A stretch of DNA of 64,000 nucleotides from NCBI GenBank assembly GCA_002682825.1, contig NOKP01000002.1:2051132-2115131 (forward strand), in the 5' to 3' direction. The DNA comes from Neonectria sp. B-13 (lineage: Eukaryota > Ascomycota > Sordariomycetes > Hypocreales > Nectriaceae). The translations under genes were made by a program, and so were the position numbers. The notes beneath the pieces are model-generated. The model saw only the letters and a program-made list of their open reading frames with translations. It made no database searches and was not told where the DNA came from. Shown piece after piece: positions 45,972-56,245 of the stretch (positions are counted from its first letter, which is position 1; every line of letters begins with the position of its first letter).

Positions 45972-47182
45972 ATGGCTCCTGGTAGGTTCTTCGCGCGTGT
46001 CGCTACTCTCCTGGGACTCATGGTACTAATCTAGTCCCAGCGACACAATACGAGCTGTCCCCGCCGCCGGGCGACGCGGTATCATCGATCTCCTTCGCGC
46101 CCTCGTCAGGAACCAAGCTCCTCGTCTCCTCATGGGACAAGAAGGTCTACTGCTACGATATCGCCGGCGGTGCCGGCGAGACGAACCTGGTCAACACTTA
46201 TGAACACCGAGCGCCGGTTCTAGATGTGTGCTTCGGTGCCGACGACAATGAGGCCTTCACCGCAGGCATGGACTGGGCTGTCAACAGGTGGGCATATCAC
46301 ATCCACACACGCCTCAAGGGCTATGTAGCTAACGCCATCTCTTAGGATCGATCTGGAAAGCGGAGAGAAGACTCAACTAAGCAAGCATGCTGCGCCGGTG
46401 CGATGTGTAGCGTACAGCCGTACGCATTGTACGTTCATCCTTGCCCTTTGCTGTGCCATGCTAACAGGGAGACAGCCATTCTCGTCTCTGCATCATGGGA
46501 CTGCAGTCTCAACCTTCACAATCTCAAGGACCCTTCAAGCACTCCTATTCGAGTTTCCCTGCCAGGCAAGCCTCATGCGCTGGCTGCTAGCCCTAGCAAG
46601 GTCGTGGTTGCCATGACCGGACGTGTCATCAATATCTATGACCTCGACACCATCGCCGAGCTTTTTGCGTCTGGCTCTACGGAACTTAAGCCGTGGCAAC
46701 AGCGCGAGTCCTCTCTTCGGTATCTTACACGAGCTGTGGCTTGCATGCCCAACGATGCTGGGTACGCAACGAGCAGTATCGAGGGTCGAGTTGCTGTGGA
46801 GTGGTTTGAGGATACTGCCGAATCCCAAGCTCGCAAATATGCATTCAAGTGCCATCGTCAAGCAGCAACTGATGGAGATGGAGATATCGTGTACCCCGTG
46901 AATGCACTGGCATTCCACCCAGTTCACGGAACGTTTGCGTCGGGAGGTGGCGACGGCACTGCTGCCTTGTGGGACGCAGAGGCAAAGAGGAGACTAAAAC
47001 AGTACCAGAAGTTCCCCAACAGTGTCGCGGCGCTCGCATTCTCTAGCGATGGCAAATACCTGGCCGTCGGAGTGTGCCCTGGTTTCGAGACTGGGCAGGA
47101 AGACTACAACGGCGAGGGCCAGACTTCGGTGTTAATTCGGGAGCTTGGAGACAACGAGGCAAAGGGCAAGGGCGCCAAGTAA
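45972..47182 (+). CDS. BUB3: Spindle checkpoint WD40 protein Bub3
   Basis: Exons are 45972-45981, 46035-46287, 46346-46428 and 46476-47182, giving 350 residues. The first exon encodes only MAP plus one base, and the joined start reads MAPVPATQYELSPPPGDAVS. WD40 blades are visible (LLVSSWDKKVYCYD, CFTA-type GMDWAVN, ILVSASWDCSLNLH, FASGGGDGTAALWD), with the Bub3-specific GRVAVEWFED near the middle. Bub3 brings Bub1 and Mad3/BubR1 to phosphorylated MELT repeats at kinetochores. The third join (TH-S-ILVSASWD) uses a 47-nt intron with two possible acceptors; the downstream CAG keeps the frame and the conserved spacing. Confidence 0.93.
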
Positions 47183-48967
47183 GAGGCAGTGTCTATGTGA
47201 GGACAGCCTCATCCGAATAGGCGTTCGGGCGGGTGATGGGATCTCGATTGTGTTTAAGTGAAGGTAGTATTCTTGAGTTCAGGGGGAGGTTGGCATGTAG
47301 ATACCCCTACAATGGACTGGATCTTGTTAAACACCCCTGCGCTTCCCCTCTTTGTTCCGTGTGTTTCTACTCTTCATTGAACCTCCTTGTCCCGACTACA
47401 TCATGCATATCTGACCCCAACGAGGGTTTGGTCTTCGTGATCTCCTGTGCCTAACGAGGGGCTTGAACTGGTGATCCTTCGGCATGCATCCTTATGTGGA
47501 CTTAGCGGACCTTGATGCAATGATATAGTTTGCCGTTCTGAGTTATTCTTGCTGTGTGTACGTGTAGTTGCAGGGCATAGTTGGTTGAAATATGTTTCAT
47601 TGGCATCGAACCCGTCGCGGCACTGGAACTCGGGACTGCTAGATGGCGACATGTATATCTTAGTGCTGCCCCTAGGGACTTTGTAGTCCCTAATTCGAAC
47701 TCCTTTTCGAATAGTGTATTTCCCTTTCGTCTGGATGTCACGCGGGACGTTCCGAGGGAGAGGTCTCAGTTTGTTCTCTGTGGGCGATTCGGGTGCGAGT
47801 TTCGCGACATGTGGAGGAGTATTGTTGCGTGACAGGGTTGTTTCTTCGATGCTGAGGGGGCCTTCGGCTCTGTTGGCTTTTTTACATTGCATGGATATGA
47901 CCGGGGACAGCATCACGTACCTGTGTTGAGCCTGACAGCAGCTGGGGCATCATCCCAAACAGAGCGGATTGACTCGTTCCGCTTTCTCTTCAAAGTGGTC
48001 TGGGTACGGAAAGCTAGATCGTTGCTGACCTTTGGACTGCTATATCTTTCTAGCTTCTCGACAACACAACTGTGGCGGTATTCCTGCCAGCTATCGCTGG
48101 GAAGCGGCGTACATGGTATTCTACTCATATCAGCAGAGTTCAATAAGGCCAAATCCGCTAGAAGGCACATACACGTCGACGTAACTAAACTCATCCAGTG
48201 TTGATGGTACAATACTAGGTCCAGTGGCATCGTCGTCGACATGTACCTGGAACTCGGGGGCAAGGCTGCGTCTGACACAAGGGCTAGGTGAATGTGACAT
48301 TATTCGGTCGTGACAAGGCACACTCGTTGCACGCCCAGGTCTGAGAATACAGTCGTATCTCATCTTGTTGGGCGGGAATCCAAAATAGCGTCTTGTAGGC
48401 GAGAAATGGAGACAATAGAATCTTCCCAGTTGCGCAAGTAACGTGAAGAAATTGAATCATGTTTGTCTGATTTAGGGGGGAGGGAATCAAAATAACGTTC
48501 CTTGCTGGGCAGGAACCTCTTTCTCACCTCAGGGAAGGTGAGCCTCAACTACCAGGCATCTTCGGATGTCGGCCAGTGCCACAAATTAGCACCGAATATC
48601 CCCTGAACAACTACGAGACAAAAGCAGTGAAGCCTACCGTAGATGATAGACGGTAAAGTGAAATTCGCTTCCTCTCTCGCATCAACGCTGCGAGCCTTGG
48701 TATTGAGACACTAGTCCGACAATACAGGTAGGACACACTCCCCCATAAGCAAGTAGCAGCAACGGGTTGTCATATATAGTATATTAGAGAGAGCTGCAGT
48801 TTGATCGATCTAGGGCCCAACACTGATAACTTGATTACTATCCTTCACCTTGAAACTACTGCCCTTCACCACGGCCGTCCCTGGTACACAACACTTCCAT
48901 TTGGCCAGCGAGAGAATGGGTACCGACGCGGTAACCATCGCCAATAGTGCGACTTGAAACGGAATCC
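47183..48967. other. Convergent intergenic region between BUB3 and the aldo-keto reductase
   Basis: 1.8 kb. A 171-codon minus frame (47401-47916) lacks domain content and typical composition. A B-box-like GTTCAAGCC on the minus strand near 47462 does not fold into a tRNA. Nothing else is supported. Confidence 0.5.
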
Positions 48968-50488
48968 CTACTCTCCAGATTTGGATGCCGCAATTGGCTA
49001 AAACATATTAGCAGGTTTTTCTAACATAGGACCAGCCAATGTTTCTTTTAGAAACTTACCTTGTTGTCCACGACGTAGTCAAAGTGGCCTCCCATCTTCA
49101 GCAGCCAGACATCCTGGCCTCCATTTGACTGCCCTGGGCGGAAGAGGAAGCTGTGGGGGAATCCGAGTTTGAAGTCCACAGCGCCATCGATTTCCTGGAT
49201 GTCTTCTTCGCTCAATTCGAGAGTAAGCGCTTCGATATTCCCCCTGATGTGGTCCACCTTTCTACCGCCCACAATAGGAAAGACGTAAGGCGTCTTGTGC
49301 ATGACGTAGGCGAGCGCAACACTGGTGATGATGGTGTTTTTGCGAGTGGCGACTGCCTCTAGGACCTTGCTGGTTTTGATATCGTTCTCGGTGGCCTCCA
49401 CCTGCCGCCCTTCCATGGCCTTGCGCTGCTCCTCGGTCTTGAACTTACCTCCTCCGAGAGCCCCCCAGGGAGCAATCCCCATGCCTTCGGCCCTGCACAT
49501 GGGAATGATGTCTCGTTCGAAGTCGCGCGACGCCGCCGACCAATTGCCCTGGTAAACGGAGAACTGGCGAAGTCCATGGTTACGTGCATATTCGTTTGCC
49601 TTGCTATACTGTTGTAAGTGAACATCCCACGTCAGGTAAAAAATGAACTCTTACCTCACAACCCAGGCAGGAGTGTCGCTGATGCCCAGATACAAGACCT
49701 TACCAGAGCTGACAAGCTGGTTGAGAGATTGCATCAATTCAGGGATCGAGGTGCTGTAGTCCCACCAGTGGACGTATAGCTATGTGATGATTAGCCATTG
49801 CGAAATACTCAACACATTTCAGCAACCCTTACCAGATCAATGTAGTCAGTCTGTAGGTTCCTTAGGCTGCTGTTGACGGAGGTCAAGAGACTCTTGGTGC
49901 CATTTCCTTGAAAGTTTGACATGATGTGTGCGGAATTAGGGCCATTGCGGTAGTTGGTGGTGTACTTGGTGGCGATGACTTCCCCAAAGGTTAGCTTCTG
50001 TGGCCAACAAAGTTACATAGAAGACGGGAAACCCGACCTATCTCATCGCGAACTCCACGCCTTTTCATCCACTCTCCAACCCATGTCTCAGACTCCTGAA
50101 ACTGGTAGTTGTTTGCAGTATCAATGAAGTTTCCTATAATAATGAAAGTCAGTACACGAACGATTTGAGGTTCAAGAACAAGGCAACCGACCTCCCTATG
50201 GCTTGTTAGTTTCTTGCTATCATGTGACACGACGGCCGATTGCCTTACCTGCTCGTAGAAGAAGTCAAGAATGGACTCGGTCGAGGCCTGGTTGCACTCT
50301 CCCATGTGTTGCTTCCTAGATTGGTGTCAGTGGCCGAGGCCTTCTACATCATGAGCTGCTCCTTACCAGGCATCGCCAAAGTTCATGGCTCCCAGGCATA
50401 ACGGGCTAACCCGAATGGCAGCAGTGGGTGACAGCAATCGGTGTCGAGCCAGGGGGCTCTTGGGGTTTGGGGCGAGGGGAAGAGCCAT
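48968..50488 (-). CDS. Aldo-keto reductase of the aryl-alcohol dehydrogenase / norsolorinic acid reductase type
   Basis: I infer eight exons on the minus strand: 50367-50488, 50249-50315, 50192-50195, 50038-50133, 49833-49978, 49655-49779, 49060-49603 and 48968-48997, giving 377 residues. The catalytic tetrad of aldo-keto reductases is Asp69 and Tyr74 ([12 protein letters not shown]), Lys101 (VIATKYT) and His149 (LYVHWWD). The third exon is only 4 nt (GGAG), flanked by AG and GT. It supplies exactly the bases needed to give [14 protein letters not shown]. Without it, the same stretch reads through both introns as an open but unrelated insert. The last exon replaces an early stop with PIAASKSGE. 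The enzyme probably reduces aromatic or aliphatic aldehydes with NADPH in the cytosol. No biosynthetic neighbours are present, so a specific pathway cannot be assigned. Confidence 0.85.
50192..50195 (-). other. Inferred 4-nt micro-exon (GGAG) of the aldo-keto reductase
   Basis: On the minus strand the order is ...ACTAAC...CCATAG|GGAG|GTCGGT...CTGAC...ATTATAG. The flanking introns are 53 nt (50196-50248) and 58 nt (50134-50191), each with a branch-like site. The four bases restore the near-invariant [11 protein letters not shown] of this enzyme family in frame. Confidence 0.6.
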
Positions 50489-51496
50489 TGTAGCGGATGG
50501 TTGTTCTGCCGAGGTTCGGTCCGGTACGGTACGAGATCAAGGAGAAGGTTACTAAGATAGCTACCTAGGTATGCTAGATCTCAACGCGGAGTTGGACGAG
50601 GGGTAGGGTCCAGAAAGCTGATATGTTAGGCGGCGTTTGAGGGGAGGACGACGGATTGGATTCTTTGGAAGGTTCAACCAGTACAAGACGGAAAGATGCT
50701 GTTGACTGCGGGACGCACTGCCTTAAATGAATGTGTTCCTATGATGGATATTTATAATGGTGATGCCATGGACGCTTTGTGGAGGGGATCCAATGCCATC
50801 CGTCGTTTATCTAAACTCCGTCCTAAAAGCCGGATGGGATCTCCACATGCAGCCATTTACATCCAAGTACGGACGCCAAAGAAAAGAGTCTTGTCTGATG
50901 CAATCACCAGTGACGTGATGGGTGGCGGAGTTGCTTGCTGAACACAAGTGTCCGGAACGACAGCCTTCAATCTATCCAGGATGACTACCATGACCACTAC
51001 TAAATATGTGTTTTCCTTCTCGGCTGAGATTTAATAATAAAAATTTGATCCAGGATTCCTCCACAGGGTACAGACTAATAGGCCATTTTCTTGGGGGTTT
51101 GCGCTGCATCGCGGAGTTCCAAGCAACCCCGCGAACCAAGTTGGAGGAGAGGGAGCTGGACTTAACGGGCTTAATGGACTAGTCTAGACTACTAGCAACC
51201 AAATCCACCCAATCAGGCCATCTCCGCCCGAGGGGCACACGCCACAGCTCCAACTTCCCAGCAAAGTTCTGGCCGAGGTTTTCCCGCCTGCTTCCCGCTT
51301 TCCGGCCCCGGTCTCCAGTGCAAATGACTTCCAAACCTCCAGTAAGAATCACACCACGCCACACCATTCGCTGAGCGACATTGACGAACATTGAACGACA
51401 ACCACCATCCGAATTGCGATTTCGACGTCGAGGTTACATCCGGGCGAAGTTAAATCCAGACAGCAGTGGTCGCGACTTTGACAATGGCTGCCTGAG
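50489..51496. promoter_or_regulatory. Divergent region between the aldo-keto reductase and the PPR gene
   Basis: 1.0 kb with both promoters. The open frame at 50696-50941 is short and has no recognisable content. Confidence 0.5.
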
Positions 51497-54400
51497 ATGG
51501 CCTCTTCCCACCCCGTCCAGTCTAGGACTGCCATCAATGCTCTCCGCGGCGTTCTTCTGACGACGTCCTGTTCCGTTATCCTCCTCGCCGAAGAACGCCG
51601 ACAACGTCTCAAGATTGCTCGTGCCGCAATCGACAATGCCAAAAAGCTGCACACGGCTCGGGTCGTTCACAACTCGGTTTCATTGAGCGAGAGCTTCGGG
51701 CGACGTGAGGCATACCCGATCGAGCTTGGGGGCGATTATCTCACCACCTCGAACCCCCATGGCACAATCCGCCGCCGACGACGAAATGGACAACCCTCTC
51801 GAACTTCATTAAGGGCAGAGGCCGTTCAACCGAAAGAACCTTCCACGACCTCGTCGCCCGAGGCGTCCGAGACACCTGAGACGCGACAAAAGAAGTGGGA
51901 TGAATGGGATGCAGCAAGAAAAGAGCTCTCGCAATTGTCTTCATCAGGGCCTTTTGCCCATCACGAACTTTTCCTACGAGTGTCAATGGACGACATCCCC
52001 GTCGCTCCGAGACCTGGACAGCCAAGAAAATACGAAACCAATTTGGATGGTACCGAAGAGTCAAACGTGGCAGCGGAAGCTCACACTTTAGGGCTTGACA
52101 AGAAACCAAGTTCAAAGACCCTCGAGGTCCCAGTTTCCACTGGCGCAGCATCACAGACGCCAGCTGAAAGCCGTCACTCAGGAACCAGCACGGTCTTACA
52201 TGCAGCCTTCACGGGCGGGCACGCGGCGACTCAACCCACCAGCCTCAACTCAGCAATAATGCCCGCTTCGCTTCCTGCCGAAGATTCCCGTCATCTAGAG
52301 AGTCAGGGTTCCTTAGAGGAGTCTTTAGTCGCGCTGGATGATCTTATCGCCGAGTTTAAGTCACCTGGGGCCGATCAAGCTGTGATTGCCGAGAGACAAG
52401 ATTCGGCAATTAAGGTACTCAGACGGTTAATATCTTCGGAGTTCCTGGCACCCCAGTCGGCTTTACTTCGAGGCCTTCGTATCCTCCAGTCCGTTGTTAG
52501 TTCTCAGCAACACAGCAAGATCCCCACCATTCTCGATACTCTGCGTCCAGTATGCAAAGAAATTTGCCTTTTGGCCGTGCCAGCCATGGACTGCTTACAC
52601 GCGAATCATGATACAGAAGGTGCTAGCAAACTGCTCAGACATTTATTTCAGTCCCCAGTCTGGAAGTCCGAAAATACACCACACAACCTGCGCAACACGT
52701 GGGTGACCCGGATGCTCATGCACTATTGGAGAAAGACGCAAAACTTTTCTGAAATCAAGAGCATCTACCAGCTATTACAGGATGCTGGTCTTTTTGCAGA
52801 CGGCTTCCTCTCTCCAATCACCCAATATTCCATTCGGCGCCGAATTGCCTTAACAGCCCTTGATGCAGGCGACGATGCGACTGCGAAAACAGAGATGGAG
52901 CGGCTTCGTCAACTCAGACCCAAGGCGTCTGAATATGACGTCAAACTTCGGGGGAGATTCGCCATCCGGGATGCTTCGTTGGGCAACTGGGAGGTGGTAT
53001 GGCCACAAGTCCAGGGGCTCACGGCCAGGGGAAAGACGGGCGACCAATATCAAAACGTTCTATGTTGGCTTACAAAGATCTACTGCAAAGACCACTCAGC
53101 TGCAGAAATCGACATCTTTGTCCAGGATCTTGTCGCATCTCACGGGATGTCCCTGAATCAACCTCTTGCCTTCATTATCATCGACCGTCATGGGCGCAAT
53201 CGCGACATCCAGGCGCTTGTCGAATGGCTCCAATACTGTTACAACGGTGGGCTTGAACCGGACCAGATCTTCTTCAACGAGGTCGTTGAAAAATGCTGCA
53301 AGTACTGGAACCTGACACGAGTGGACGTTGTTCATATGCTGAAGGGTGTCCGGGAGTTCATGCCCTGGATCCATGACCCTCATGTTGCCAAATACTCAGT
53401 ACGTGGTGCTTTGAGTGACCTTCACAAGTCCCTCCCAGGAGAAGACTCGAAGGAGGATAGTTTCGGACTAGTGTCGAAACTACCCAACGCACCAGGTGAT
53501 TCGTTGACGGCATTTGAGCGAACAGCATTTAGGTGCATGAATACATGGGCTCTTGAGAACAACTGGCAACGGGTATATGGTGCTTTCAAGGAGGCATCAG
53601 ACAAGGGTATTGGATTCTCTTCCCGTTGTCTTCGACTAGCCGTCATAGCCAACATCAATATGGAAGGGGCACACTCTTGTACGGCGACCGAGCTTGTAGG
53701 CAAAGCACATGTCGAAGGCCATGACGTGAGCGGGGCTCTGGTCCCGTTGCTAGTAGCCCGGCTCGAGTCTGGGGACAGCGTGGGGAGGTTACTGCAAGAG
53801 GCGCTTAGTCAAGGAACACACGTCCATGACAGTGTCTACAACAAGGCAGCACGCATCTTGACTCAGAAGGGCTTCCAGGAGGGAGCGATCAGGGTTTGCG
53901 AGCTTGCGGCACAACAAAATGGCGATGGAGAGCTGGCGTACAGCCAGTTCAACTTTGCCAGCCTCATCTACTTATTCACCGGTCAGAGACGTTACGATGA
54001 TCTTCGATCACTTGTCATGAGCTTCACTTGCAAGTCAGAGTGGTGGCAGGGAAGCAAGGAATGCAAAGAGTCTCTCAAGCGAGCCATAAAAGCAGTGGCG
54101 ACCCGAGTGGCGCGGTCGGCTCCAACAAACCAGGAGATCCATGAGGATGCGCTGATGTACCTGAACCAAGCCCTCGCCCATATCAAGGCGCTCCGAGCCA
54201 CGACTCAACAGGATCGGGTGGTCCTCGCGCAGGAGGTAGTGGGTGCCTTCAAGCAGATGGACCAGGTCCGGGATTTGAAACTCGAAACCCTGGAGGAAGA
54301 AGGCACAATGGAGCGTCGACAACACAGCGCGAGGATATCTTGGGAGACCCCCCCAGCTAGGTCTCGAAATACCGAACAGCCAGATGAGGGAATACACCCA

Positions 54401-54550
54401 GACGGACAGATGAGGATGGAGCAATCCAAGAGTTTGAGGAGCAGCAAAGCGGAACCATCACAACAGAAGATGGTGCGAGCGAAGGAACTTGCGAATGAGC
54501 AAGAAGACATGTTTATTGCCAGGCAGAGTCTGGCCGGAGCATTCTTTTGA
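51497..54550 (+). CDS. Large pentatricopeptide-repeat-like protein, probably mitochondrial
   Basis: A single exon encodes 1017 residues. The N-terminus (about 1-60) is rich in Arg, Ala and Ser with few acidic residues, compatible with a mitochondrial targeting sequence. After a disordered polar stretch to about residue 270, the rest is an array of helix pairs of 30-40 residues. Examples are MLMHYWRKTQNFSEIKSIYQ, WPQVQGLTARGKTGDQYQNV, ALVEWLQYCYNGGLEPDQIFFN and VYNKAARILTQKGFQEGAIR. This matches fungal PPR proteins, which bind mitochondrial RNAs and help their processing, stability or translation. No individual target can be named. The C-terminal 120 residues are charged and may be a coiled coil. 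Confidence 0.82.
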   Translation: MASSHPVQSRTAINALRGVLLTTSCSVILLAEERRQRLKIARAAIDNAKKLHTARVVHNSVSLSESFGRREAYPIELGGDYLTTSNPHGTIRRRRRNGQPSRTSLRAEAVQPKEPSTTSSPEASETPETRQKKWDEWDAARKELSQLSSSGPFAHHELFLRVSMDDIPVAPRPGQPRKYETNLDGTEESNVAAEAHTLGLDKKPSSKTLEVPVSTGAASQTPAESRHSGTSTVLHAAFTGGHAATQPTSLNSAIMPASLPAEDSRHLESQGSLEESLVALDDLIAEFKSPGADQAVIAERQDSAIKVLRRLISSEFLAPQSALLRGLRILQSVVSSQQHSKIPTILDTLRPVCKEICLLAVPAMDCLHANHDTEGASKLLRHLFQSPVWKSENTPHNLRNTWVTRMLMHYWRKTQNFSEIKSIYQLLQDAGLFADGFLSPITQYSIRRRIALTALDAGDDATAKTEMERLRQLRPKASEYDVKLRGRFAIRDASLGNWEVVWPQVQGLTARGKTGDQYQNVLCWLTKIYCKDHSAAEIDIFVQDLVASHGMSLNQPLAFIIIDRHGRNRDIQALVEWLQYCYNGGLEPDQIFFNEVVEKCCKYWNLTRVDVVHMLKGVREFMPWIHDPHVAKYSVRGALSDLHKSLPGEDSKEDSFGLVSKLPNAPGDSLTAFERTAFRCMNTWALENNWQRVYGAFKEASDKGIGFSSRCLRLAVIANINMEGAHSCTATELVGKAHVEGHDVSGALVPLLVARLESGDSVGRLLQEALSQGTHVHDSVYNKAARILTQKGFQEGAIRVCELAAQQNGDGELAYSQFNFASLIYLFTGQRRYDDLRSLVMSFTCKSEWWQGSKECKESLKRAIKAVATRVARSAPTNQEIHEDALMYLNQALAHIKALRATTQQDRVVLAQEVVGAFKQMDQVRDLKLETLEEEGTMERRQHSARISWETPPARSRNTEQPDEGIHPDGQMRMEQSKSLRSSKAEPSQQKMVRAKELANEQEDMFIARQSLAGAFF

Positions 54551-56245
54551 GCGGGTTAGACTAGTTGTTTCCTCGTTACGGTCGATTTATAGAGACCACC
54601 TCTGATAGAACAGAGACCTACATAAACGCCTCGTGCCTGCACTACACGGCATGCACCCACCTAGTAGTTACCTTACCAAGTACCTATCTTATGTACCTAC
54701 AATATGTATATATAGAATCCAATTGGATAAAAACGGGTAGACCAATTCAAGGAGAAAAGCAAAGACGAGAAATGTCCAGTGTGAATCCGATCCAATGATA
54801 TGGGAGGTGACGTGACATCGGAAAGCGAAAGCACAAGCACACTCCCGAGACGAGAGAGAACAAAAAAGAGATGCCCAATGGTGCTACGGATCACATGCCA
54901 ACACGGCGTTGCAGTGCGTGTGTTGCCCTGCAGAATCTGACAACACCAACTCACCCGGACATGAAGAAACGGGAATGCGTCACGCGCGAGCTGAGGCGCC
55001 AGGTCATCATGGCAGCAACGATTGGCGGCGCAGTTCAATGCAGGAACAGACACGAATGCGAAATGCCGGCACGAAGACAGACCGGGACCGGGATAGGACG
55101 GCAGAGGAATGGAAAGCTACGCATAGTACGTCTTTGGGATCCTGACGTTGAAAGCCGTACGATGTTTTCAGGTGTTTCTCTGTCTGACAGTCGCTCCCCC
55201 CAACACTTTGGGCCCTGACTTTCACATGCCGACAAACAAAAGCAGCGCAGGGACGAAAAAGACGAAAAGAACCGGATCCCTGTGAGCCCATTCGACAGGG
55301 CCCATCGAACCATTTGCGGCGGGCGGCGGGAACGGTCATTGGCGCGTGGCTAGGCGGTCAGGGAGGCTATGGGGCGTGGTGGTGCGATTTGGGGAGCGTT
55401 GGGGGCCTGCGACGATCAGAGGTTAGGGGCACAGGGCCCTGCAGGACGTGCTACAGCAGTGTGACAGCACTGGGAATAGCGCCTCCATGCTCGGGACTTG
55501 CAGCCATGATGGCCCGTGAAATCCATGGCATTTGAGGCGGCACGGTCAGAGTCCACAGAACCCAAGACGAGAGTCGCGAATGAGTGACGTCCCATAGGCT
55601 AATTGACTCTGGCCGGACTGTCCCGCCTGTTTACCTGATTAGTAGGTGGCAGACGACGAACGATAATTTAAAATAAAAATACGAAATTGAACTTCACTTA
55701 CAAACGGAGCGACTCCGGTCAATTGGCCCGAGGGAAAGAGAAACAAAGGCCTCTCTCTCTTGGTCCTTAAGCTCGTCTCATCAATTGCTCTTAATTGAAC
55801 CAATCAATCCCTCACTAAACAAACAATCGTGTCGGTTGTGCTGCCTGCAAAGTCGCATCCATCATCCCCACCAACACCGAGAAGGGCGTCATACATCCTA
55901 GACTACTTTAACGTATTCGTACACGGCGTACCCGCAACGGCGCGGCATTCCCCGGTCCGGCGTCCGACGGACAACCTCAACGACAGCGACACCGACTCTC
56001 TTGGATCCAATCCTTCATCTCCGTCCCGCCGCCGCAATTGCTCCTCCTTGCTCCCCCTCCTTTTCACTCGTCTCCCTCTTGTTCCCGTTGACGAGCGTTG
56101 ACTTTCTCCCTCCCGGCGATTCATTCAACTTCCATTAATCTAATCGACGCCCCCCAATTGAAAACCAATTGAGAGCCCCAATCGCCCCTCGAATCCTTCC
56201 TCGACGACTCCCACTCTCCCCCAAAGATCCTGCTTCCACTCCACC
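54551..56245. promoter_or_regulatory. Long upstream region and leader of ERG1
   Basis: 1.7 kb between the PPR stop and the ERG1 start. The last 300 bases are C/T-rich, as is common for leaders of strongly expressed fungal genes. A CCAATCA box lies at 55800-55806. No coding sequence is supported; the frame at 55829-56101 has no ATG. Confidence 0.5.
55800..55806 (+). promoter_or_regulatory. CCAAT box (CCAATCA) upstream of ERG1
   Basis: CCAATCA fits the preferred site of the fungal CCAAT-binding complex (HapB/C/E), which co-regulates sterol genes with SREBP in Aspergillus. It lies 440 bp before the ERG1 start. Confidence 0.4.

Noticed and set aside
47440..47525. tRNA-like B-box (GTTCAAGCC) on the minus strand
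   Set aside because: The flanking bases do not form a T-stem, and no matching acceptor stem or A-box lies at the right distance.
47401..47916. 171-codon minus frame downstream of BUB3
   Set aside because: No family features, and it overlaps equally open plus frames.
49991..50305. Open frame crossing two introns of the aldo-keto reductase as a simple exon
   Set aside because: It replaces the near-invariant YEQGGNFID by an unrelated insert, while splice signals and a 4-nt micro-exon restore the motif.
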